NCBI RefSeq assembly: GCF_026262505.1
Contig: NC_067207.1
Coordinates: forward strand, 13,298,082 to 13,362,081
Reading direction: 5' to 3'
DNA from: Trichomonas vaginalis G3
Taxonomy: Eukaryota; Parabasalia; Trichomonadida; Trichomonadidae
Length of the DNA stretch: 64,000 bases
The position numbers were made by a program, and so were the translations under genes. The first letter of the stretch is position 1. Every line of letters starts with the position of its first letter. Positions 44,186 to 53,496 of this stretch are shown in pieces. Under the pieces are notes generated by a model. That model was not told the DNA's origin and did no database searches. It saw only the letters and a list, made by a program, of their open reading frames with translations.

Positions 44186-44560
44186 ATCAACAGATTTTCT
44201 TCTTATATTGATTCAATCAACATATCAATTTCGAATAAATGTTTTTTTATGCTTCAAATCATCATTATTTACTTCATCTTGAATATTAATATTAAGATAA
44301 AATGGATATGTTCTTCAATTCCTATATATTCCCATTATGAGATATTACCTATATACAGACTAACCCATGAAAATGTAGCACCTCCATATAGAAGATGTAT
44401 CGAAAATATATAGATAAAGACAGTCTATGTAAATAGAAGAACTATAGCAATATGTATCTGTTTTATATAAAGACTACATTCATTGAATGAATACAATGTT
44501 TTATATAGAGAGATGATTTATTTCTAACCAATCGATATAACAATAAAATAAGAAAAAAAG
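44186..44560. other. Spacer: array end, then unique sequence
   Basis: Up to 44355 this is the inverted acidic-gene 3' flank. From there to 44560 it is unique AT-rich sequence containing repeated tatatag/agac-type words, with no gene. Confidence 0.6.
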
Positions 44561-47002
44561 TTATTTGTCAATTCTCTGATAGAAGAGAACGTAAGCAAGA
44601 GGAGACTTAGCGTCTTCGTAAGAAGATTCGTAGCAAGATGAGTCATCAAACTTGTACCACTTTCCATTGACAATTGCGTGTGCAATGTAGTGTCCTCCTC
44701 CCATTGATCCCATGTGTTCAGAAACAGCGTAAAGTTTGTAATGAGTTGATTGGTCGGTCTTTCCTCTTATGTAAGGAGCCATGTCAAGTTCCTCGGGGAA
44801 GTCAACAAGTGTCGAATCCTTCTTTACGTAGTATCCCTCTCCGGAGAACCTCTTCAAGTGGATGACAAGTACTTCTGGGCAGCGCCAGATCTCCATCTTC
44901 TTGTCAGCGCAGACAAATTGGCCGCAATGAGGACAATGCCACTGATTCTGCTCGTCAAGTGTATCAACCGTACTGAAAAGGTTGAAGCACCTGTCAAGAG
45001 GTATCGTATCTGTCGAAGTATGTTTAGAAGAGTAGCCGTAAGCGTTTGATGGAACATTTTGTACGAGAACGTTCATATCGAGCTTAGAAATATCAGCGGT
45101 GACAACAACACCGTTTGCTGATGCACATTTGACGTGTTTTGATGGCTTTGGAGACTGAACATTCTTCCAATAATCTTTTTGGAAGTTAACTGCGAATTCT
45201 GGAGCTTCCTGACCTTCCTCAGGCTCTTTCTTGATTCTGGCCAAGAAGTTCTTTGCATCTTCTGTAAGTTCTATCTCAGATTTCGTATCTAATACTGGTT
45301 TGAGTCTTTCGAGAACGATATCCTTGTATTTGTCTTCTTCGAGAGATAGATCGTCGACTTCGATTAAGAATGGTGGTGTAATTGGCTGAGCATTGAAGTA
45401 GTTAGGGTTGTATTGAGATGCAACACTTCCTACGATCAATACTGGAACGTAGAACTTGTCTTGAGAGTCTATCTCGAAAACAACAGCTTGTAATCTCGAT
45501 TCGTATGTATCTGGGAAGCCAAACTTGATTGAGAAGTTTTCTGTGTTCAAAGCGGCTGGAATGCAGAGAACTTCCTTGCCGAGCTTCTCAGAAACAAGTT
45601 TGGAGATGAGATTGACGTTTGCGATTTCTGATGTGCGAATATTTATGTTAAATTCTGTCCACTTGGCCTTTATGTCCTTTGGAATGAAGCTGACGTGTAT
45701 TTTACGCTCGTTCTCCCTTGCGAGAGGTAGTTCGACTGTTAAGAATGGATCGAAAACGACAGTTGTTTTTTGACAATTCGGGCAAAGTAGTTGAGAACGA
45801 AGTAATCCGTAGAAATGGTCGACAATAATTGAATCGTTACGGAGCTTGCACCTCTTCCACGACTCGTCTGCGATGGCTTCGTCATTTGCTCCATCTCCTA
45901 TGACTGGCTCGACTTGTGGCTTTACTTTGCAGCGGTTCAAGTCTTCGTGGATGCCGTCGAGCATGAAGAGAATAAGCTCGTGGCTGTCGTGCTGTTCGTA
46001 ACCGGAAAATCGAGAATTAAAACCTCCAATTGCGGCCTTGAGTTCGCTTGGACGGATCGCGCCGCTTGTATTATCGCTCCACATCTGCTGGCAAATGGAG
46101 TTGAATGCTGTGGCAAGGCAGCCATGAGATCCTAATTTGTTTTCTCGGTTTATCCATTGTTCCCAGCGGCCATCGACGAAATACTGGATAAGCGGCATGG
46201 TGTGCATGAGACATTGCGTACCACTGTTGAAGTAGCATGTATTGCCGAGGTTATTAAAGCCATGACGGCCTGGTTTGCCTTCGTCGTAACCGTAGCGACT
46301 TCTCATTGTAGTGGAAGCTGCTGTTGTTGGTGTAGAGCCCATGGCAAGCTTTGTGAGGTATTCTACTTGAGTTGGTTTTTTAATCTTCCATTCGTCGTTT
46401 TCGTCTTTGTAGTTGACAGCAATAAGCTGGCCATCGATGAGGTTGTAACGCTTGAGATATGAATCTTCATCCATTAATGCCACGTAGTTGCCATTTAAGT
46501 AATCGATGAGTTGAAGCTGTTTATCAGCAGGGATATTGAAAAGTTCTCGTGCCTTGGCAAGTATATCCTTGGCATACATGTATTTATGGACTTCAATATC
46601 CTTTTTCTCTTCACCATAAACAACAGTCAATTTCTGGTAATAGACAATAGAAATTGGCTTATTTTCGACTTCATCCATTACAACTTCAAGTTTAATGATG
46701 TTATTGCAGCCGTACCAGCCGTAAAGGACATCCCATTCTGTTTTATCGACGATATAAAAATCAGTGTTTTCTCCCTTCGTTTTGGCAACGCGGGATTTGT
46801 TTTCTGGGTCTGCTATCTCAGAGTTATCGATAGGACCAACTTCGACGTTTGCTGGGTCGAACTGATTAAATCCGATCGCAGCTTTGTAATTGATCATCCA
46901 TTTAGCGGATATGATGTATGCTCCATCCTCAACGGAAATGCTGCTTGTACGTTCGAGATTCTTAAGCCTTTCTGCTTGCTCTTCCTTGGTCGGGATACTC
47001 AT
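44561..47002 (-). CDS. Ubiquitin-specific protease (DUSP-UBL-USP)
   Basis: An 813-residue deubiquitinase. A DUSP-like domain (about 5-110, with ISAKWMINYK and YGWYGCNNIIKLEV) and a ubiquitin-like segment (about 115-200) precede the catalytic domain. The Cys box GFNNLGNTCYFNS (C256 nucleophile) and the C-terminal His box (GGGHYIAH, followed by FDDSSC) are intact. Two CxxC pairs (LLCPNCQ and WHCPHCG) should bind the structural zinc of the fingers. This order matches the USP4/USP11/USP15 type, including a long insert between the catalytic halves. It removes ubiquitin from proteins and should be active. The start is the first ATG; no strict initiator is visible. Confidence 0.93.
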   Translation of the reverse strand: MSIPTKEEQAERLKNLERTSSISVEDGAYIISAKWMINYKAAIGFNQFDPANVEVGPIDNSEIADPENKSRVAKTKGENTDFYIVDKTEWDVLYGWYGCNNIIKLEVVMDEVENKPISIVYYQKLTVVYGEEKKDIEVHKYMYAKDILAKARELFNIPADKQLQLIDYLNGNYVALMDEDSYLKRYNLIDGQLIAVNYKDENDEWKIKKPTQVEYLTKLAMGSTPTTAASTTMRSRYGYDEGKPGRHGFNNLGNTCYFNSGTQCLMHTMPLIQYFVDGRWEQWINRENKLGSHGCLATAFNSICQQMWSDNTSGAIRPSELKAAIGGFNSRFSGYEQHDSHELILFMLDGIHEDLNRCKVKPQVEPVIGDGANDEAIADESWKRCKLRNDSIIVDHFYGLLRSQLLCPNCQKTTVVFDPFLTVELPLARENERKIHVSFIPKDIKAKWTEFNINIRTSEIANVNLISKLVSEKLGKEVLCIPAALNTENFSIKFGFPDTYESRLQAVVFEIDSQDKFYVPVLIVGSVASQYNPNYFNAQPITPPFLIEVDDLSLEEDKYKDIVLERLKPVLDTKSEIELTEDAKNFLARIKKEPEEGQEAPEFAVNFQKDYWKNVQSPKPSKHVKCASANGVVVTADISKLDMNVLVQNVPSNAYGYSSKHTSTDTIPLDRCFNLFSTVDTLDEQNQWHCPHCGQFVCADKKMEIWRCPEVLVIHLKRFSGEGYYVKKDSTLVDFPEELDMAPYIRGKTDQSTHYKLYAVSEHMGSMGGGHYIAHAIVNGKWYKFDDSSCYESSYEDAKSPLAYVLFYQRIDK

Positions 47003-47255
47003 AATATTTATTTATCTGACTATTTAAATTATTTGATGGATTATTTCTCAGTCGTTTGACATTAATTAATAACACTCATTAAAAATTAAACAAAATTTTC
47101 CTCAATGTTTTTTTTGTAAGTAAGTAGTATATGAGGACGGGTTTAGTGACTTTTTTTGTTACATCTAAATATAGACGATGCATTAAAATATATTTATTTA
47201 TAAATCATTAAAAAAATTAACATTAATTTTAAAATAATTTATTTTTTATCTTTTA
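47003..47255. other. AT-rich junction between host gene and Polinton
   Basis: No gene. The left border of the Polinton lies in or near this stretch, but I can identify neither a terminal inverted repeat nor a target-site duplication. Confidence 0.45.
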
Positions 47256-47296
47256 GCCGTTTTCGCTACTGGTGCCAAAAAGTTTGCAACGGGTTT
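47256..47296. repeat. 41 bp inverted repeat, left arm
   Basis: Exactly complementary to 47971-48011, which lies inside the small-protein gene at 47896-48132. The left arm therefore looks like a misplaced inverted piece of that gene. Confidence 0.85.
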
Positions 47297-47459
47297 AAAT
47301 ATCATCCATGTAAAATTTTAGAACTTGGTAACGAAAAACTTCAGAAAAAATTAAACGAAAGACTATCAAAAGATAAAGTTGAAAGAGTAAATAAACTCGC
47401 TAAAGGTAATGGTAATGATGAAGAAGAATTTGATGAGTTCAACATTGAACTTTAAGAAA

Positions 47460-47828
47460 CTAATGATTATTTGAATTTATGATATCAATTATCTGATTTA
47501 TTCTTTCTTCAATCTCTTCTATTCTTTTTGTTAAATCATCTATTTTCATTAATGAGGTGATTCTTGATTGAGGAATAGATTTCAAACTAACCACTCCTTT
47601 TATTTTTGAAATTTTGAATCCATCAACTTTAAACATTTTATTCAATTTACACGTTGTCAATTCTTCAAATAATTTTTTATTATTAGCATAATAGTCATTA
47701 AATTCTTCAACAGATGAAAAAATTTTTATTTCAGTAATTGGTTTAACAACGTTTATTTTTTGTTGAACATTTTCACTTTCATTTATTTCTTCCTCCTCTG
47801 TTTCATTTATTTTTAAAATCGGTTTCAT
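47460..47828 (-). CDS. Polinton hypothetical protein
   Basis: 122 residues, not recognised. Acidic N-terminus, and a C-terminal coiled coil (about 85-120). It belongs to the Polinton by position. Confidence 0.5.
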   Translation of the reverse strand: MKPILKINETEEEEINESENVQQKINVVKPITEIKIFSSVEEFNDYYANNKKLFEELTTCKLNKMFKVDGFKISKIKGVVSLKSIPQSRITSLMKIDDLTKRIEEIEERINQIIDIINSNNH

Positions 47829-47895
47829 TTATCATTAAATAAAAATTAGAATATAAGTGATGAAATATATTTTTTTAATTAATATTAAATCAGAA

Positions 47896-48132
47896 ATGGC
47901 GGCAGGATTCTTTAAAAAATTATGGGATGGAATTAAGAAAGCTGCGGGTTGGGTTTATAAAAAGATTATTAAACCCGTTGCAAACTTTTTGGCACCAGTA
48001 GCGAAAACGGCAGGAACTATCATAGGTGGAGTATTAGGTACTAAAGCAGGTAATCCAGCGATGGGAGCACAAGCAGGTAACGCAGTTGGTGGAATTGCTG
48101 AAGGAATACTTAATAAAATAGGAGGTAGATAG
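47896..48132 (+). CDS. Polinton small amphipathic Gly/Ala-rich protein
   Basis: 78 residues from the internal ATG, preferred over the one at 47857 because the neighbouring related protein also starts MAAG-FKKLW. A basic amphipathic helix is followed by a Gly/Ala-rich stretch. It could be a membrane-active minor virion protein; that is inference from composition only. Confidence 0.5.
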   Translation: MAAGFFKKLWDGIKKAAGWVYKKIIKPVANFLAPVAKTAGTIIGGVLGTKAGNPAMGAQAGNAVGGIAEGILNKIGGR

Positions 48133-48152
48133 TGGAAAAATAAATATTATTT

Positions 48153-48368
48153 TTATCTTAGTATCGGTTGTAGTCTTTGATAAACTTTTTCTCCTTTATT
48201 TAAAACTTCTCTTATTGGGGCAGCTTTTGGTGTTATTGATTCAGCAACGTCACTAATTGCTTCTTTATTCTTAAATATCCAATTTGCCCCCTTCTTCAAT
48301 GTTTCCCAAACTTTACTCGCTCCTCTTTTTACTCTATTCCACAGTTTCTTAAATATACCTGCCGCCAT
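48153..48368 (-). CDS. Polinton small amphipathic protein, related to its neighbour
   Basis: 71 residues, starting MAAGIFKKLW like the convergent gene at 47896-48132, then basic and helical. Likely a paralogue; function unknown. Confidence 0.5.
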   Translation of the reverse strand: MAAGIFKKLWNRVKRGASKVWETLKKGANWIFKNKEAISDVAESITPKAAPIREVLNKGEKVYQRLQPILR

Positions 48369-48453
48369 AGTTGATTATTTCATTAAAATTAAAAATTCAT
48401 TTTCATCTTTTAATTTTGATTTTTTATTTATTAATAAATGACGACTAACTATA

Positions 48454-49753
48454 GGGTGTCCAAAGGTGCGTTTAGCACAGCGCTCTATATGAGACTATTA
48501 AAGGAGATATATGCTGATTATAAATATATAATAAAAAATATGAATATATGTATATGATGAGTATGTTGTATTTTGGCGCCATGCCGGGATATAAAATGAA
48601 TTTTGAGACAAGAGGCGGTTTCGCGGGAAATTTTGGCGGGATTTTTTTCATTTTTTTAATGAATCATAAAGAAAACATCCTCGCTCTTGCAAAAAAATGC
48701 AAAGACTGTAAAAAAATCTACGAGACATTGGTAAAATGCTTCGGTATGGATGCTCCTAGCTATTCCACTGTAACGTATCATGTTAGGATGTATCACTTCA
48801 TGAACAAAAAGGCGCCCATCATAAAAATTGACAAAAAATCGCCGGATCAAAGAAAAATCAAAGCAATTCTTCAAGCGCTAGATGAAGACCCAAGAGCATC
48901 ACTCAGAAGGATAGAGGAGATGACAAAGATACCACGTACAACAGTCAGTTATTATCTGCACAATTATTTGAACTACAAACTAGCGTATACACGTTGGGTT
49001 CCGCACAACCTTAATTCAGTTCAAAAAAAATCTAGAGTCCAATCTTCGAAAGAGCTCCTCTCTATATTGGGTGCGTATCAATCCAAGAAGTTTCGCTTTT
49101 TAGTAACAGGGGACGAGTCTTGGTTTCAATATGCAACAGAAGCCAAAATCATGTGGATCCCGAAGGATGAAAATCCGCAAACATTCCCGAAGAAAAAAAT
49201 TGACACACCAATGATGATGTTGTCGGTTTTTTGGGGCGTGAATGGCATCATCGCAATTGATATTCTTCAAAAACCTAATACGATGAATGCTCAGTATCTA
49301 ATTGACAATGTTCTTACTCAAATTATCAATTCTGATGAGTTTGAGAAATCCAAACAACAAAAACAAAAGTTTGCAATTCATTTTGATAATTCAAGAGTTC
49401 ACAAAAGTCATAAGGTAATGAATTACTTGGTGGAAAACAATGTCAAAGTTGTTCCAAACCCAATTTATTCACCTGATATTGCACCCTCTGACTTTTATTT
49501 ATTCGGCACGCTAAAAAAGAGAGCTGAAGGACGCGAATTCGCGAGTCCAGATGATCTTGAAAATTTTGTAAGAGAGCAATTTGAGCAATTTTCTCATGAT
49601 GATTTAAAGCGTGTCTTTCAAGCCTGGATCGATCGCTGCGAACGCGTGATTGAATCCAATGGTGATTATATTTAAATAAACTTTATATATATGTAACTTG
49701 TTTATTTCTATTCGCAGTATTCAGGTTTGTGCTAAACACACCTTTGGACACCC
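48454..49753 (+). mobile_element. Intact mariner transposon (Tvmar-like)
   Basis: A 1300 bp element bounded by TA on each side (48452-48453 and 49754-49755). Terminal inverted repeats GGGTGTCCAAAGGTG(C/T)G or TG-TTTAGCAC match at 24 of 25 positions (48454-48478 and 49729-49753). It encodes one full-length transposase. The near-perfect ends and open gene indicate a recent insertion, here into the Polinton at the 5' end of its capsid gene. It resembles the Tvmar1 mariner family described from T. vaginalis. Confidence 0.95.
48548..49675 (+). CDS. Mariner transposase (DD34D)
   Basis: 375 residues from the first ATG; an internal ATG before NHKENILALAKK (residue 38) is an alternative start, because the preceding residues look untypical. 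An N-terminal helix-turn-helix DNA-binding region (about 40-160) is followed by the DDE/D catalytic domain. The three acidic residues lie in TGDESWF, HFDNSRVH and SPDIAPSDFYLFG, with exactly 34 residues between the second and third, the mariner signature. All catalytic residues are present and the frame is uninterrupted, so it could be active. It catalyses cut-and-paste transposition into TA. Confidence 0.95.
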   Translation: MYMMSMLYFGAMPGYKMNFETRGGFAGNFGGIFFIFLMNHKENILALAKKCKDCKKIYETLVKCFGMDAPSYSTVTYHVRMYHFMNKKAPIIKIDKKSPDQRKIKAILQALDEDPRASLRRIEEMTKIPRTTVSYYLHNYLNYKLAYTRWVPHNLNSVQKKSRVQSSKELLSILGAYQSKKFRFLVTGDESWFQYATEAKIMWIPKDENPQTFPKKKIDTPMMMLSVFWGVNGIIAIDILQKPNTMNAQYLIDNVLTQIINSDEFEKSKQQKQKFAIHFDNSRVHKSHKVMNYLVENNVKVVPNPIYSPDIAPSDFYLFGTLKKRAEGREFASPDDLENFVREQFEQFSHDDLKRVFQAWIDRCERVIESNGDYI

Positions 49754-49755
49754 TA

Positions 49756-51384
49756 TATTTGGTACCAAACACTAAACCGATTAATGGAAATGTATTTCAT
49801 TCATTCGAAAAGATAAATGAAATATTCGCAAAGAATGATGGTAGAAGATATTATAGAGAACTTGAAAGTTCATGCTATGACTCTGATGCTCCATATTTTG
49901 ATGATAAACAAACTCATTTAAGAATTACAAATCCGGCTCATGATGTGAACCAATTAGGTGACACATATATTAAACGCAAAGTTAAAGCAACTCTTGTTTC
50001 AAATAAAGCTTTCACATGTGATGTCGCTTTTAAATGCATGCGTTTATTCGTTGGTTACAAATCATCAAATCAAAGCTTTAAACAATTAGAAGTAGAAACC
50101 GAAAGAGGTGATGCCGGTTATCTTCAGATGGATTGCGCCCGTGAATCTTTCGCATTTGCAACATATAAACCAAAATCAGAAAGGAAAGTTAAAAAGTTTG
50201 TTCATTCGTTATATAATAATGTTCAAAAATATGATAACTCAGTATGTGGTAAATATATTGACCCTTCAGAAGTTTTCAAGAAAGCAAATGAAGAAGTTGA
50301 TGTCACTTTTGATATGATTATTCCGGTAAATGATTTGTTAGCATTTCAGGCGTTCGATGATTATCCTAAATCATTTGGTGATATCATTCTTAAATATTAT
50401 GTTTTCAGGGATACTTTAGTATTTTGTCAAGTTGACCCGTTAAGAGTTGCTGATTTACAAAATTACGTTTATGAAAAGATAACTGATGAAAATTATGAAA
50501 AGATTATGAATCATGTTTATAAATATGATCGCAAATTCCAACAAATCGGACTTCCTGCCAAATTAATTACAAGCTTAGCCGCTACATCTGCTGACGCAAC
50601 AGTTGATGACGTTATTATTTCATGCACAAAGATGGAAGTTTTAGAGGATAAATGCATTACACCAGGATACGGTTTAATTGAAGAATCAGTTAAAGCAATA
50701 CCACGTTTATTCAGTAAGGAAGATCCATTCATGATTCCAGCTCAACATATTGACGTTCGTTCACTAAATGGAGGTTGCATCACTCCTGAAGGTATTAGCT
50801 CAGATTTCTCATACGCTCTTCATAATGTTACAGATGTTGTGTTAGCATTTCCGAAGAATGCAATGCAAAGAACAGTTTTAGAAAATCCAATGCTTCGAGG
50901 TCTTCAGGTCACTATAGATTCCAGAAACTTCCCCGATCAAGCGATGACCACAGTGGGCGACATATTCTTTACACGTATGCTTCAAGCTTCTGATTTAGAT
51001 GGAGTGAATGAATGCACAGAAGAATACGAGGACTCATTAACTAGACCACTGAATGCAGATGATGGCACGCCATTAGCTAGAACATGGAAAGACCAAACTT
51101 CATTCTTATGCACTATTCCAGTTCAACGTGATGGAGCGGGTATATTCTTTGATGGATTAGAAACTTTCAACTCACAAGTTACAGTACAAGTGAAAGCTTA
51201 TCCAATCATTCAGGGTGAAAATGACACTTACTGTTCAAAGGTGACAAATCCTCCTCAGGTTTGGTTTACTAGGACTACATATTGGACATGGACACCGGAT
51301 GAAGGTTTGAAATATCATCCAACAGGTACACCACCACAGTATAGAAGTTCATATGATGAAATATTGATGAATAGAAATGTTTAA
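49756..51384 (+). CDS. Polinton major capsid protein (double-jelly-roll type)
   Basis: About 540 residues right of the mariner, rich in beta-strands, with the length and gene position expected for a Polinton major capsid protein. Identification is from general pattern (T. vaginalis Polintons encode such proteins) and from its neighbour, the packaging ATPase. The mariner insertion lies at its 5' end. Confidence 0.65.
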   Translation, partial: YLVPNTKPINGNVFHSFEKINEIFAKNDGRRYYRELESSCYDSDAPYFDDKQTHLRITNPAHDVNQLGDTYIKRKVKATLVSNKAFTCDVAFKCMRLFVGYKSSNQSFKQLEVETERGDAGYLQMDCARESFAFATYKPKSERKVKKFVHSLYNNVQKYDNSVCGKYIDPSEVFKKANEEVDVTFDMIIPVNDLLAFQAFDDYPKSFGDIILKYYVFRDTLVFCQVDPLRVADLQNYVYEKITDENYEKIMNHVYKYDRKFQQIGLPAKLITSLAATSADATVDDVIISCTKMEVLEDKCITPGYGLIEESVKAIPRLFSKEDPFMIPAQHIDVRSLNGGCITPEGISSDFSYALHNVTDVVLAFPKNAMQRTVLENPMLRGLQVTIDSRNFPDQAMTTVGDIFFTRMLQASDLDGVNECTEEYEDSLTRPLNADDGTPLARTWKDQTSFLCTIPVQRDGAGIFFDGLETFNSQVTVQVKAYPIIQGENDTYCSKVTNPPQVWFTRTTYWTWTPDEGLKYHPTGTPPQYRSSYDEILMNRNV

Positions 51385-51419
51385 AATTATAAATTTATTT
51401 TTGATTAAATGGATTTAAA

Positions 51420-52234
51420 TTCATCCACCCTTATGAAGAATTAGCAGGAGTATATAATACATACATAGATGATATGATTAATGAAGCATTGAGTGATAAT
51501 AGAAATGCTCTATCTAAGGAAAAATTAATGAAAATTCCATATTCTGAATGTTACTTAAATTCAATCACTGCAGCAATTGGTAAACAGAATAAAGGTAAAA
51601 CATTAACGATATTAAACAAATTATCATTATTGCTAACACTTCCCCCTATTCACACGTGTTAATTTATATCAACCGTTCAGGTTCACCTTCAGATGATACA
51701 TTTGAATCTTTAAAGCATTTAATCAAAATTCCAATTATTTATTTATCACAAGAAGAAGCAGAAGATTATTTAAAAAACTTTTTAATGTATAAAGAATTAT
51801 ATAATACAATCAAGAAGCAAGGATTAGAGGATAAAATTATTGATAAACAACGGGATGAATTATTTGAAACACTTTCTATTTCAAATTTTGATAGAGAATT
51901 TTTGCATTCACTCATTTTTCTAGATGATGCAGTGAAATCAAAACTAATAACAAATGAGAAATCATATTTTAATCAGTTATTAACTCAATGTCGACATATT
52001 CAGTGTTCATTCTTCATGGCTGTTCAATACTTCAAAGCATTAAGCACAAACATTAAATCAAATCTATCAACCCTTTTCATTTTCAGTGGGTTTAGTCGTC
52101 AACAGTTGAACGTTATGCTTTATCAAGTGAATTTACCAATGAGCATTAATAAACTTTACACACAATATCAGCAATTAGGTGAACATGGAAAAATAATAGT
52201 TGATTTAAATAAAGGAAGTGTTAAATTTGATTAA
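51420..52234 (+). pseudogene. Polinton packaging ATPase (FtsK/HerA type), broken
   Basis: A P-loop motif (GKQNKGKT) and, further on, a Walker B (LIFLDDA) and the following AVQYF segment identify the viral genome-packaging ATPase family. It follows the capsid gene as expected in Polintons. Broken. Confidence 0.7.
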
Positions 52235-52274
52235 CTTTTTATAATTAATTTTTATTTTTTATTTATAATTAAAC

Positions 52275-53165
52275 ATGACAGAAATGGCAAATCTTCTACA
52301 GGTTCCATTAAAACAAGGAACAAACAAAAAGGGTGCATAATAGAACTATGAAAGTTCCTGATGGAATGAAAGAATTAGTTCATATTGTTGCTGGTCTTCA
52401 AAAATGTTAAACAAATGAGAAACGTTTAACATTACCAGAAGCTCAAGCATATGCCAAACGTCAAGGTCCAAATTGGAAGCACACGAAGCAGACATTACGG
52501 GTCCAAATGGAAAACCTGATGGTATAAATGAAGTTTTCATTACTGATGGTCAAGGTAATATTAAAGTCATAAATGGTTATAAATTAACTATAACTGATTA
52601 TCCTAAACGTAAAGCATATAATGAACGTTATCCTATGCAATTTGATGAAAATGGAAAAGCTGTTAAACAATACATTGGAGAAGGTGAAAATGGTCCAATT
52701 AATTCATACCGTTATAATCCATATTCTTATTTCAATGAAGAATTAAATGCTATTGAAGAGGGACCGGATGGATTACCACGATATTCTAACCAGTTTGATG
52801 GTCAATATGCAAATATTAGACCTGAAATTTCAGCTAAGAAATTCTTTAAAGTTGCTTTATTCGATCCAGTTTTCGCAATGTTAAAGATGAACTTAAACAG
52901 CAATTCCAACCAATTATAGTAGCAAGAATTGCATCAGGTGCTTTATCTCAAGCATTCAAAGATTTAATTAAGAAACCATTATATCAGCAACGAGTTTAAC
53001 TTATGATTTAGTTAAGGAATCAGATAAGAAAATTTGAGAAATCAGATGATTATAAGAATGCAATAATGAATATATTGGTCTATTAATTACAATGAACCAG
53101 CTAAAAATCAACTCAAGAACAAAATACAGGAATAATAGATTCAAAACTTCCAGCAAAATAAAAGT
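52275..53165 (+). pseudogene. Polinton gene of unknown function, broken
   Basis: Coding-like sequence whose best part (near 52473-52919) contains NGKPDGINEVFITD and INGYKLTITDYP. This may be a structural protein, but I cannot assign a family. Broken. Confidence 0.45.
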
Positions 53166-53193
53166 TTAAATATATTTTTTTTATTCGATTAAA

Positions 53194-53496
53194 ATGAGAA
53201 GACGTTTCACTAGTCAAAAGAACACTAACGCAAAAGCAGAGATTACGGTTGGTTATAACGTAAATGATGATAAATCACGAATTATTCAAAATGTTAAAGT
53301 TAATGTTAGCCCTGAATTAACAAGGTCAGCAACTCAACCAAATTTATTAACTCGTGACTTACCGAAAAAGGAGGAGGAGCAAAATAAAGAAGATGGAGAC
53401 CCAATCATTTTATCTGAACCCGGTAAAGAACCTTTGAAATTCCCACTTATCCAACATACCCCCGCCTCTTTCATCAAACATCGAGAACCCATATAA
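53194..53496 (+). CDS. Polinton hypothetical protein
   Basis: 100 residues, starting with a basic MRRRF and rich in Lys, Glu and Pro toward the end. Not recognised; probably disordered. Confidence 0.4.
   Translation: MRRRFTSQKNTNAKAEITVGYNVNDDKSRIIQNVKVNVSPELTRSATQPNLLTRDLPKKEEEQNKEDGDPIILSEPGKEPLKFPLIQHTPASFIKHREPI

Larger units (their letters stand above)
22462..44355. repeat. Array of acidic, Gly-rich and beta-helix genes bounded by inverted ends
   Basis: Seven units of related sequence: acidic gene (minus), about 410 bp spacer, Gly-rich gene (minus), divergent spacer of about 318 bp (or about 1.09 kb with a MITE), beta-helix gene (plus), then about 340-370 bp to the next convergent acidic gene. 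The last unit has no beta-helix gene and is closed by an inverted acidic gene. The outermost sequences (22462 onward and, inverted, up to 44355) start with the same tatataggtaatatctcat motif, which internal units lack. A 7.5 kb block (about 23.0-30.6 kb) recurs at about 34.7-42.2 kb with a nearly constant offset of 11.64 kb. Confidence 0.9.

Noticed and set aside
22462-44355. Reading the array as a defence or toxin-antitoxin type system
   Set aside because: The three gene families look like surface-type and low-complexity proteins, and no nuclease, toxin or effector domain is visible.
47003-47255. Polinton terminal inverted repeat at the left border
   Set aside because: Without the right end in the window no matching arm can be identified, so no terminal repeat is claimed.
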